Source: Paludibacteraceae bacterium
GTDB taxonomy: Bacteria > Bacteroidota > Bacteroidia > Bacteroidales > Paludibacteraceae
Length of the DNA: 44,821 nt
Direction: 5' to 3'
Assembly (NCBI GenBank): GCA_017558065.1
Contig: JAFYWK010000057.1
Span: 1 to 44,821, forward strand
Below the pieces are notes generated by a model. That model was not told where the DNA came from, made no database searches, and saw nothing but the letters and a program-made list of their open reading frames with translations. Both the position numbers and the translations under genes were made by a program. This document shows, in pieces, positions 1 through 5,722 of this stretch (the first letter of the stretch is position 1; every line of letters starts with the position of its first letter).

Positions 1-101
1 CCAGCCTCAGAAGAGTAGGTCTGGGAACGGATTTCACGGCGACCGAGGCGGTGGATTTCAGTGCCACGCTCAGAGCGAATGAAAGAGGAGAAAGTAGCCA
101 T
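1..101 (-). CDS. 5' end of an unrecognised leftward gene (partial)
   Basis: The first 33 codons of a gene that runs leftward out of the window. ATG at 101-99 is preceded by a GGAGG ribosome binding site about six bases upstream. The visible protein starts MATFSSFIRSERGTEIHRLG and is polar and basic. I do not recognise the family. It is separated from the genes upstream on its strand by the hairpin at 147-188, so it probably depends on read-through or its own promoter. Confidence 0.6.
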   Translation of the reverse strand, partial: MATFSSFIRSERGTEIHRLGRREIRSQTYSSEA

Positions 102-146
102 TACGTGCCTCCAAAATGGTTTTAGGTTGTTCTTCATTGCCTATGG

Positions 147-188
147 AAAAAGACTAGCAAGAGTCGAAACTCAATGCTAGTCTTTTTT
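147..188 (-). terminator. Rho-independent terminator, T-rich on both sides
   Basis: Stem AAAAAGACTAGCA (147-159) pairs with TGCTAGTCTTTTTT (175-188). The loop is about 15 bases. On the minus strand the stem ends in a run of U, so it can end the leftward small-gene block whose last gene stops at 196. Confidence 0.7.
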
Positions 189-195
189 GTATCCA

Positions 196-414
196 TTAGG
201 AAGTTTTTACATCATGGAAATCTTGCAGAAGCGGCTCCCAATCCTCCGCTGTTACATCTTTACAGGCATCCACGCAGAAGGGACAGTTCATATCTCCTAC
301 AGGACAGTGAATATGCCAGTGATGGTGAGAACGGCAGTGTCCAGCTAGAAACTCCGCAACATCGTAATCTTCATCAGCCGACAGTTGCAGTTTGATGGTG
401 TATACTCTACTCAT
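196..414 (-). CDS. Small Cys-rich protein, first of three paralogues
   Basis: A 72-residue protein starting MSRVYTIKLQLSADEDYDVA. The start at 414 is chosen because GAGGAGAC lies just upstream; a longer reading would run through the neighbouring gene. The centre holds a Cys cluster (C...HCPVG...CPFC...C) followed by DVTAEDW. The same order (Cys, CPIG or similar, CPF, Cys, I-x-A-x-x-W) occurs in the next two genes upstream, so the three look like tandem duplicates. Four or more conserved Cys suggest a small metal-binding fold. Function unknown. Confidence 0.75.
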   Translation of the reverse strand: MSRVYTIKLQLSADEDYDVAEFLAGHCRSHHHWHIHCPVGDMNCPFCVDACKDVTAEDWEPLLQDFHDVKTS

Positions 415-619
415 CGTTAGTCTCCTCGATAAGTCTCTTCCACTGGTGAGCCTGTATCTTATGGCACACGTCTCTATCCATCTTTCCCTGTTCAGTGAAA
501 GGGCAATCAAATGACCCTATGGGACACATCTCAGAACGACAGAGCCTTGCCATCCCTTTAGCTACGCTACTCGTCTCTTTGAGCGTGTAGATGGGAAGTT
601 TTATCTCAATCTTGTTCAT
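407..619 (-). CDS. Small Cys-rich protein, second of three paralogues
   Basis: A 70-residue protein starting MNKIEIKLPIYTLKETSSVA. The start at 619 is fixed by GGAGA six bases upstream. Its stop overlaps the next gene's start by eight bases, which implies translational coupling. It has the paralogue signature: LCRSEMCPIG, then CPF, a later Cys, and QAHQW in place of TAEDW. Probably a small zinc-ribbon-like domain. Function unknown. Confidence 0.75.
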   Translation of the reverse strand: MNKIEIKLPIYTLKETSSVAKGMARLCRSEMCPIGSFDCPFTEQGKMDRDVCHKIQAHQWKRLIEETNDE

Positions 620-830
620 TACTGGTCTCCGTAGAAGGAACAAGGACATTCATCCAGTCTTCGGCAGTAATGTTCTCACACCGCTTATCGGTAAAGGGAC
701 AGGAGAGAAAACCGATAGTGCAGTGAGGGCTACATCTACACCTATCCGCCATAAACTCACATTCCTCTTTGTGGTTGAACTCGGAGAACTCGATAGCATC
801 AACATTCAGTTTGTAGTGATAACTAGGCAT
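606..830 (-). CDS. Small Cys-rich protein, third of three paralogues
   Basis: A 74-residue protein, MPSYHYKLNVDAIEFSEFNH at the N-terminus, with a strong GGAGG site. The core reads CRCSPHCTIG, then CPF, then Cys and NITAEDW, matching the two downstream genes. It overlaps the following gene by 14 bases. Conserved Cys spacing with a divergent N-terminal half suggests the Cys half is the functional module. No family is recognised with certainty. Confidence 0.75.
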   Translation of the reverse strand: MPSYHYKLNVDAIEFSEFNHKEECEFMADRCRCSPHCTIGFLSCPFTDKRCENITAEDWMNVLVPSTETSNEQD

Positions 831-1161
831 TATCCGCCTCCTTCACCTTCTTCACCTTCACTTCCTTTTCAGGAGGAAAGAAGATATCCGCACACTGAAC
901 GTGTCCGCCGTGCATCCGAATATCACCACCGTTCTGAGCCATGTTGCGAATATGCTCCTTGAACTTCTTCACAGCGGCGGCAGGAGTGCCGAGCTTCGTC
1001 TTGTCCATAATGCACTGGACAATCTCCTGCGGGGTGAAGCATCCCCAAGCCAGCATTTCATTGATGGTAGCGGCCATCCCACGATGACAGCACAGTGCGT
1101 TGATTTTGGGTTTATTCTGAGCGGGTTCGATATCCACAACAGTTCTATCAATGTTCGACAT
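823..1161 (-). CDS. Hypothetical phage protein, 112 aa
   Basis: Starts MSNIDRTVVDIEPAQNKPKI. The ATG at 1161 is preferred over one nine bases upstream because AAGGA is then about eight bases away. The middle is helical with a Cys pair (NALCCHRG); the C-terminus is Lys/Glu-rich. It overlaps genes on both sides by 8 and 14 bases, so it belongs to a tightly coupled operon. No recognised domain. Confidence 0.65.
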   Translation of the reverse strand: MSNIDRTVVDIEPAQNKPKINALCCHRGMAATINEMLAWGCFTPQEIVQCIMDKTKLGTPAAAVKKFKEHIRNMAQNGGDIRMHGGHVQCADIFFPPEKEVKVKKVKEADNA

Positions 1162-1372
1162 GGCTTGCATCCTTATTGATAAAGGTCATAATAGTATTGC
1201 CATTCTCTTTCACATCAATGCGCTTCGCCTCATGGCTTATAAACATGGTTATGCGCATATAACCGCTGTCGTTGAGCCTATCGAAAACATCAGTCAAAGA
1301 CTCACAATTCAGCACAGTGGTACTGACTTCCTCTTCGCACTCCGTAGGGTGTGTAATAATGATTTTATACAT
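1148..1372 (-). CDS. Hypothetical small protein, 74 aa
   Basis: Starts MYKIIITHPTECEEEVSTTV with GGAGG four bases upstream. A longer reading to 1414 would cross the promoter-like element at 1386-1398, so the short start is preferred. Predicted alternating beta strands; no known motif. It is the first gene after that element and overlaps the next gene by 14 bases. Confidence 0.65.
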   Translation of the reverse strand: MYKIIITHPTECEEEVSTTVLNCESLTDVFDRLNDSGYMRITMFISHEAKRIDVKENGNTIMTFINKDASHVEH

Positions 1373-1385
1373 ACATCCTCCAACA

Positions 1386-1398
1386 TGGTTATAGGTTT
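1386..1398 (-). promoter_or_regulatory. Promoter-like AAACCTATAAC element
   Basis: Minus strand reads AAACCTATAACC and then, after a few bases, the GGAGG of the 1372 gene. It is one of at least eight similar elements in the leftward regions, always placed just before a ribosome binding site. TATAAC resembles a -10 box, but no consistent -35 is seen. Confidence 0.4.
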
Positions 1399-1413
1399 CT
1401 AATAAGTGGTACA

Positions 1414-1962
1414 CTACGCCATAATATACTGTGATGCAAGACCCTTCCAGTGAAAATCTTCATCCTTCATGCGCTTTTTCTTCTCCACAACAGGCTTGGG
1501 GAAGGTATCGACCATCAGCGGCTTCGGGAAGCTCGGGATACCCTTGTCATTGAACAGCGTATATCCCTTTCCGTAAATACCCTGATAACCATAGCCCGTA
1601 TCATTGCGTTCGTAGTTATAGAGCTTCCACTCATTGTCGATTTTCAGAACACGATACGGGATAAATGCGCCAGAAGGATAGAACAGCTTCACATTGTCGA
1701 GCGTAATCTGTACGCCATCATCTTTACGCACACACTGATAGTTGTAGCGCAGAATAATAGCGTGATGCTTACTCGCCCAGCCATACATAAGATGAGAAGG
1801 CATAGAGAACGGGTAAGGAGTGAACCAACCTTCACCATCTTTCTGCTGATAGATGAAACCTGTTGAGCGATAGCAAGTCTGGTTCTTGCCAGTTACAGAC
1901 ACGCACATCTCTCCAAACATCTTATCCTTTGCCACTGTGCTATTCGGAATAAACAGCTTCAT
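1414..1962 (-). CDS. Hypothetical phage protein, 182 aa
   Basis: Starts MKLFIPNSTVAKDKMFGEMC, preceded by a GGGGGT stretch. The protein is rich in aromatic residues and Gly (YPFSMPSHLMYGWASKH; YGYQGIYGKGYTLFNDKG), suggesting a compact beta fold. The C-terminus is basic. No signal peptide or membrane segment. I do not recognise it. About 40 bases and the promoter-like element separate it from the next gene downstream. Confidence 0.65.
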   Translation of the reverse strand: MKLFIPNSTVAKDKMFGEMCVSVTGKNQTCYRSTGFIYQQKDGEGWFTPYPFSMPSHLMYGWASKHHAIILRYNYQCVRKDDGVQITLDNVKLFYPSGAFIPYRVLKIDNEWKLYNYERNDTGYGYQGIYGKGYTLFNDKGIPSFPKPLMVDTFPKPVVEKKKRMKDEDFHWKGLASQYIMA

Positions 1963-1985
1963 ACATATACCCCCATTTGATACGT

Positions 1986-2453
1986 CTAGCGTTCGATTTC
2001 CGGCTCGTTTTTATTGTTTCTGGTCTTAGGTCTAAACTCGACAGAATAAGGCCCAAAATTGGTGGCATCCTTATTTATTTTCATTCTGTGAGTTTCAGTG
2101 GTTATCCCATTAGCATTGCACCACTGCTCAAAAAGTTCCCAGCTTACCCAGCCATGCCAGATAGCTCCATCGACTTCCTTTGCTCGTTCACGGATGGAGT
2201 AGTATCTCTTGTAATTGCCAGTATTATCCGTGCATTTGGCGTAGGTTTTGGGTTTATGATGCCATCCTACACATTTAGGACAGTTTTTTGTGTGATACCA
2301 AGAGTTTCTTTTTATTGTTACTCTTTCTCCACATTTTACGCACTCCGCTACGACATAATATATGCCATTTTCTTTATAGACATCAACACACTTGAACATC
2401 TCATGGGTTCGTCCTACGAGTACGCTAGTTTTCTCAGATTTCAGCACAGTCAT
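1986..2453 (-). CDS. Zinc-ribbon protein with degenerate HNH/AP2-like C-terminus
   Basis: About 155 residues. Residues 35-65 carry two CxxC knuckles (CVKCGE and CPKC) of a zinc ribbon. The C-terminal half (SWELFEQWCNANGI...NFGPYSVEFRPKTRNNKNE) resembles the end of phage HNH/AP2 homing-type endonucleases, where a G-x-Y-x-x-x-x-x-R/F-x-x-x-x-x-N-N segment follows the catalytic region. The usual His and Asp of the nuclease core are not evident, so it may bind DNA without cutting. GGAGA abuts the ATG, so a GTG at 2447 (spacing six) is an equally good start. Confidence 0.55.
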   Translation of the reverse strand: MTVLKSEKTSVLVGRTHEMFKCVDVYKENGIYYVVAECVKCGERVTIKRNSWYHTKNCPKCVGWHHKPKTYAKCTDNTGNYKRYYSIRERAKEVDGAIWHGWVSWELFEQWCNANGITTETHRMKINKDATNFGPYSVEFRPKTRNNKNEPEIER

Positions 2454-2455
2454 TC

Positions 2456-2473
2456 TCCATTGTTGTATGGTTA
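2456..2473 (-). promoter_or_regulatory. Variant promoter-like element (TAACCATACAACA)
   Basis: Minus strand TAACCATACAACA is followed directly by ATGGAGA, the ribosome binding site of the 2453 gene. It is a divergent copy of the TAACCTATAACAC element seen before other leftward genes and sits just after the terminator at 2481-2527. Confidence 0.3.
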
Positions 2474-2480
2474 TTGTAAG

Positions 2481-2527
2481 AAAGTCCTTACACTGTATGA
2501 AAAATTTCCCATCAGCGCAAGGACTTT
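2481..2527 (-). terminator. Hairpin terminator between leftward genes
   Basis: A 15-bp stem with wobble pairs: 2481-2495 (AAAGTCCTTACACTG) with 2513-2527 (CAGCGCAAGGACTTT). On the minus strand the stem is followed by CUUUCUU, a weak U-tract. It lies between the gene ending at 2539 and the next unit's promoter-like element. Confidence 0.55.
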
Positions 2528-2538
2528 GTGTATCCTAG

Positions 2539-2922
2539 CTAGTCACTGAAATCATTAGTCCACATCTCACATTTGCGTTTTTCGGCGTTTGTTTCTATGT
2601 AGAGCTTTATTGATTTTATAGAAGTATCCGATTGGCAGTTGTTGAAATACCTTGCGGCTTTATCATAAAGCGGCGTTCGATAATGGTGTTTGGTATTATC
2701 CGTAAAGGTCACAATCACCAGCCAAATACCTTTATCCACTTCCTCTATGGTGTATTCCCTATCTCGGTCATCCTTTGCAACGAGCGTGACGCTTCTTATA
2801 TCCGACTTCTTACGCTGTTTCTCAAATTCCTTCTTGGCCTCCTTTAGCGTTTCAAATTCGACATCATAACATTCCCATGCGAGAAGGTGAGAATAGACAA
2901 CGTACTTGGTAAATCTGATCAT
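2539..2922 (-). CDS. Hypothetical protein with an internal duplication, 127 aa
   Basis: Starts MIRFTKYVVYSHLLAWECYD after GGAGA. Two halves look alike: an aromatic strand, a helix with an Ala-x-x-x-Phe pattern (KEAKKEFEKQ; DKAARYFNNC), then IRSVTLV or IKSIKLY. This beta-alpha-beta layout, repeated, is typical of small phage accessory proteins of unknown role. No catalytic motif is seen. Confidence 0.65.
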   Translation of the reverse strand: MIRFTKYVVYSHLLAWECYDVEFETLKEAKKEFEKQRKKSDIRSVTLVAKDDRDREYTIEEVDKGIWLVIVTFTDNTKHHYRTPLYDKAARYFNNCQSDTSIKSIKLYIETNAEKRKCEMWTNDFSD

Positions 2923-2952
2923 ACTATTTCTCCTGTAAAAATTTCCAGTATC

Positions 2953-3441
2953 TTAGAAGGGATTGCGGTTCTTGATAGCACCTTCGAGCCACGCCATTTG
3001 AGCGCGATAGGCTTCGATTGCCTCCCCAAAAGTTTCCAGATAGCGCGACTCATCCACGACACGTCCTTCGTACTCTTCCTCCGTGCCAGCTACACGATGG
3101 GTAATGATAGCCACGAAAGTCAGATAGATATCAACATTGTACCATTCCCCAAAGGTATCCCAACCCCACAGGTTCTCAATGCTACGACCTTTGAAGGTGT
3201 GCTTGATGCAAGTCCAGATGACTTCATCGCGCCACAGCCAGTGATTCGGACTGTCGATAGCCTTTTCGAAATCCGACCAGTCTTCTTCCTCACAATAGAA
3301 CTTCACACACTTCTGCATCACGGTGCGCGTGTTGCCCATAAATTTCTGGTCGTACTTGAGCCAGTGCAGAAGATTTTTGAGCTGGTAACGATTAGCGAGG
3401 ACAACCAAATCCTTACGCAGGGTGTCGTAGGTAGAGTTCAT
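2953..3441 (-). CDS. Hypothetical phage protein, 162 aa
   Basis: ATG at 3441 with GGAG six bases upstream is preferred to a TTG twelve bases earlier. Starts MNSTYDTLRKDLVVLANRYQ. The protein is helical and rich in Trp and acidic residues (EEEDWSDFEKA; NLWGWDTFGEWYN). No membrane segment or motif is recognised. It is the first gene after the promoter-like element at 3455-3469. Confidence 0.65.
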   Translation of the reverse strand: MNSTYDTLRKDLVVLANRYQLKNLLHWLKYDQKFMGNTRTVMQKCVKFYCEEEDWSDFEKAIDSPNHWLWRDEVIWTCIKHTFKGRSIENLWGWDTFGEWYNVDIYLTFVAIITHRVAGTEEEYEGRVVDESRYLETFGEAIEAYRAQMAWLEGAIKNRNPF

Positions 3442-3454
3442 AAATTTCTCCAAA

Positions 3455-3469
3455 TGTGTTATAGGGTTA
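3455..3469 (-). promoter_or_regulatory. Promoter-like TAACCCTATAACAC element
   Basis: Minus strand TAACCCTATAACACATTTGG leads into the GGAGA site of the 3441 gene. It belongs to the repeated element family and follows the hairpin at 3480-3521. Confidence 0.4.
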
Positions 3470-3479
3470 TTTCCATATG

Positions 3480-3521
3480 TAAATAGTGCCTACATCGAAC
3501 AATCAATGCAAGCACTATTTA
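3480..3521 (-). terminator. Hairpin, probable terminator
   Basis: TAAATAGTGC (3480-3489) pairs with GCACTATTTA (3512-3521), a perfect 10-bp stem around a 22-base loop. On the minus strand it follows the gene ending at 3524 and precedes the next unit's promoter-like element. The U-tract is short, so termination may be partial. Confidence 0.5.
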
Positions 3522-3523
3522 TC

Positions 3524-3775
3524 TCACATGGCGAAGTATTTTTCTCCGTAAACCTTCGTTAGTGCGTATATCATGTTTATGGCTTCTACCCACTCAATGC
3601 GGACTTCCACAGAACCATAACGATGGACACCTTCATCCATATACTGTACGCCAGTGCGGATGTAGATGTCATCCTTATACAGGAGCATTTCCTTTTCGTC
3701 CCACTCTTGCGGATTACGGTCATTGAACACCTCAACCCATTCGGTAGTATCATCCACGTAGTATCCGATAACCAT
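3524..3775 (-). CDS. Hypothetical acidic protein, 83 aa
   Basis: Starts MVIGYYVDDTTEWVEVFNDR with AAGGAGG upstream. Its ATG shares one base with the stop of the preceding gene (TAATG), so the two are translationally coupled. Acidic and aromatic; no known motif. Confidence 0.65.
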   Translation of the reverse strand: MVIGYYVDDTTEWVEVFNDRNPQEWDEKEMLLYKDDIYIRTGVQYMDEGVHRYGSVEVRIEWVEAINMIYALTKVYGEKYFAM

Positions 3776-4035
3776 TAGTATTCCTCCTTACAAGGGTTAG
3801 AAAGGAACGGATTCCAGACACACACCACAACCGCTTTGTTATCCATGTCATAGACAACGAAGTTGGAGAAATAGTAGGTATGCCAATCCTCTTCGGGGGC
3901 AGTGAATATCCACCCCTCACCTATATGGTTCTCTATCCAGCAATCATAAGATGCTCTTTCGAGGGCTTCATCAATGGTATCTCCCCAATAGGTAGGACAT
4001 TCGCCACTCATCACCATCACAGCCTTGTATTTCAT
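3775..4035 (-). CDS. Hypothetical acidic protein, 86 aa
   Basis: Starts MKYKAVMVMSGECPTYWGDT with AGGAGG upstream. The central part (DEALERASYDCWIENHIGEG) is predicted helical, flanked by strands. Member of a run of short acidic genes with one-base or short overlaps. Function unknown. Confidence 0.65.
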   Translation of the reverse strand: MKYKAVMVMSGECPTYWGDTIDEALERASYDCWIENHIGEGWIFTAPEEDWHTYYFSNFVVYDMDNKAVVVCVWNPFLSNPCKEEY

Positions 4036-4044
4036 ATTGTCCTC

Positions 4045-4380
4045 CTACTCGGTGAACTCAATGCGCCTGATGATTTGGCACTCGAACGGGTTACACCAGA
4101 AAGTCCCATCCGTGCATACATCTTCGAGGTCTTCTCCAATAATGTGGAAGACGAACTGGCTCTCCTTTATGTTCTCAAGCCAGTCTTCGAGCAGGCTGAT
4201 TTCATTCCTGCCGTACCACTTGATGTCGACCCAGACGTACATCCTGCAACCTTCTTTCTCCCGCGTAATGGTGGCTATATCCAGAAGGGACTTGAGGTCG
4301 TTGTCTTCTTCGATGAACTTATCAAAGGACTTCACAGCGTTCGCATCAAGAACGAGCGCAACATCACTATAGTATCCCAT
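4045..4380 (-). CDS. MGYYSDVAL-type small phage protein, 111 aa
   Basis: Starts MGYYSDVALVLDANAVKSFD. The start at 4380 is set by GAGGAGGAA just upstream; a longer reading would overlap the 39-residue gene before it. The MGYY(S/T)D opening followed by a two-layer alpha/beta pattern is common in small phage proteins of unknown function. Aromatic-rich middle (YVWVDIKWYGRNE) and a Cys-containing end. Confidence 0.65.
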   Translation of the reverse strand: MGYYSDVALVLDANAVKSFDKFIEEDNDLKSLLDIATITREKEGCRMYVWVDIKWYGRNEISLLEDWLENIKESQFVFHIIGEDLEDVCTDGTFWCNPFECQIIRRIEFTE

Positions 4381-4381
4381 T

Positions 4382-4501
4382 TTATTCCTCCTCGTCTTCT
4401 TCGCAATCCGCGAGAGCCATGATTTCATCGACAATATTGGGGATGGGGCTAGTGACTTCGCCCATGTCCTTATCAACCATTTCGTCAATAAAGCTACTCA
4501 T
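4382..4501 (-). CDS. 39-residue acidic protein
   Basis: A short gene too small for routine calling: MSSFIDEMVDKDMGEVTSPI and a tail ending DCEEDEEE. Its ATG overlaps the stop of the upstream gene by eight bases, and its last codons form the GAGGAGG site of the next gene. This interlocking supports real, coupled translation. Strongly acidic; function unknown. Confidence 0.5.
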   Translation of the reverse strand: MSSFIDEMVDKDMGEVTSPIPNIVDEIMALADCEEDEEE

Positions 4502-4757
4502 CGTCTTCATCCTCTTCGATTTCAGGTTCATTGGCGATCAAAGTGAAGTAGGGCTTGCCGTTGTCATCCATGTCCCACATACCGACATTACGGATTCCCT
4601 GTTCCCACGCATCCTTGGAAATATAATAATCTCCGGTAACTTCGTCCCAGATAATCCATTCATCGTCCAGTGCCTGTTCTATGAGTTCACGAGAAACCAG
4701 CCCATCGTACTCCGCGAAGATAGTTCCCTGACCCTCAACGTAAAGAGTAATAGCCAT
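4494..4757 (-). CDS. Hypothetical acidic protein, 87 aa
   Basis: ATG at 4757 has GGAGG five bases upstream and starts MAITLYVEGQGTIFAEYDGL. The C-terminus is a run of Asp and Glu (EIEEDEDDE). Beta-rich N-terminal half. First gene of a unit headed by the promoter-like element at 4771-4790. Acidic DNA-mimic proteins are one possibility, but nothing specific supports that here. Confidence 0.65.
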   Translation of the reverse strand: MAITLYVEGQGTIFAEYDGLVSRELIEQALDDEWIIWDEVTGDYYISKDAWEQGIRNVGMWDMDDNGKPYFTLIANEPEIEEDEDDE

Positions 4758-4770
4758 TATTGCCTCCAAT

Positions 4771-4790
4771 GTGTTATAATGTTATAGCCT
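4771..4790 (-). promoter_or_regulatory. Promoter-like element, doubled TATAAC core
   Basis: Minus strand GGCTATAACATTATAACAC contains two overlapping TATAAC cores just before TTGGAGG of the 4757 gene. It belongs to the repeated element family. A TTTACA further upstream could be a -35 but the spacing is not standard. Confidence 0.4.
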
Positions 4791-4883
4791 ATGAAGGAAT
4801 AAGAACACACGCCATGTATCATGTAAACACTTTTTTATATCCTATTCCCACATATTTCATCATATCATTCCTACATATTTATC

Positions 4884-4915
4884 AAAAAAGGCGGCTGTCG
4901 CCGCCTTGATTTTTT
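4884..4915. terminator. Bidirectional rho-independent terminator
   Basis: AAGGCGGC (888-895 of the 4000s block, 4888-4895) pairs with GCCGCCTT (4900-4907) around a TGTC loop. A-run on the left and T-run on the right give a U-tract on either strand. It ends the leftward gene that stops at 4914. Confidence 0.85.
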
Positions 4916-5135
4916 ACTTTTCCCAATCATACTTCCAGTTATCAACCTTGCAGAAACGGTAATCACAGGGGGTGGTCTTGTTGTACCCAAAGTGGACGTA
5001 GTGCCGCCCATCCTTATAGTAGCAGTAGATGGCCTCAAACCACACCTTACGCTTGCGCGTATCGTTGGAGACGATAACCCTAGCACCCTTGACCATATCG
5101 GGCGTGTGCTCCATATATTTCCACTTCTTCGCCAT
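4914..5135 (-). CDS. Hypothetical basic/aromatic protein, 73 aa
   Basis: Starts MAKKWKYMEHTPDMVKGARV with TGGAGAA upstream. Rich in Tyr, Trp and Lys; a short SH3-like beta protein is plausible (VKGARVIVSNDTRKRKVWFEA). Its stop is immediately followed by the terminator. Headed by the promoter-like element at 5150-5162. Confidence 0.65.
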   Translation of the reverse strand: MAKKWKYMEHTPDMVKGARVIVSNDTRKRKVWFEAIYCYYKDGRHYVHFGYNKTTPCDYRFCKVDNWKYDWEK

Positions 5136-5149
5136 TGTATTCTCCAGAC

Positions 5150-5162
5150 GTGTTATAGGTTA
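5150..5162 (-). promoter_or_regulatory. Promoter-like TAACCTATAACAC element
   Basis: Best copy of the repeated element: minus strand AATAACCTATAACACGTCTGG leading straight into the GGAGA site of the 5135 gene. The upstream gene's stop codon lies inside the element. Confidence 0.4.
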
Positions 5163-5420
5163 TTCTCCGATAAATTCTTTTATGGAGAAAGTAGGTTCAA
5201 ACTCATAATAGTCGTTTTCGTTCCAAACGGGATTATCTTGCCAGTGGATAGTAAAATATACATATCCATTTTCAAAATCAAACTCAAGGTCGCTTGTGTG
5301 ACGAAATCCGCTAACGTCACGACCTTTATCCAACAACCATTTATTTGCCAGCTCATTACAACGTCTCAGAATTTTGCTATAAGAAACAAGATCATCACGC
5401 GTTATCTTATTCTCGCCCAT
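5160..5420 (-). CDS. Hypothetical protein, 86 aa
   Basis: ATG at 5420 has GGAGG five bases upstream; starts MGENKITRDDLVSYSKILRR. N-terminal helical half followed by an aromatic beta half (FENGYVYFTIHWQDNPVW). A weaker element copy (CATAACTATAAATTATGG) sits just before the ribosome binding site. No known domain. Confidence 0.65.
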   Translation of the reverse strand: MGENKITRDDLVSYSKILRRCNELANKWLLDKGRDVSGFRHTSDLEFDFENGYVYFTIHWQDNPVWNENDYYEFEPTFSIKEFIGE

Positions 5421-5476
5421 ATCACCCTCCATAATTTATAGTTATGTGGGCAGGAAGATTCCTGCCTACGAATCAA

Positions 5477-5692
5477 CTAGCCATACAGCCACTTCATAAT
5501 CTTTCGGATGCCTTCACTGACTCTCAACTCTCGAAAATTCTCGCTGAATCCTCTTTTCGCCAGATAGCGCACACCATGGATTCCACGATAATTTTCCCGC
5601 ACTTCTCCATTCAGGTCATACTTGTAGAGGATTTCCCGCCTGCGTTCACAAGCAATCAAACGCTGAAAAAGGTTCTTTCTAATCCTACGCAT
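5477..5692 (-). CDS. Small basic protein, 71 aa
   Basis: Starts MRRIRKNLFQRLIACERRRE after GAGGAA. Many Arg and Lys residues in predicted helices; nucleic-acid binding is plausible but not shown. It is the first gene to the left of the origin-like region and is preceded by a good copy of the promoter-like element at 5705-5717. Confidence 0.6.
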   Translation of the reverse strand: MRRIRKNLFQRLIACERRREILYKYDLNGEVRENYRGIHGVRYLAKRGFSENFRELRVSEGIRKIMKWLYG

Positions 5693-5704
5693 AAATTCCT
5701 CGCT

Positions 5705-5717
5705 TGTTATAGGTTTA
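5705..5717 (-). promoter_or_regulatory. Promoter-like TAAACCTATAACA element
   Basis: Minus strand TAAACCTATAACAAGCGAGG places the core next to the GAGGAA site of the 5692 gene. It sits at the boundary between the repeat region and the leftward genes. Confidence 0.4.
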
Positions 5718-5722
5718 TAATT

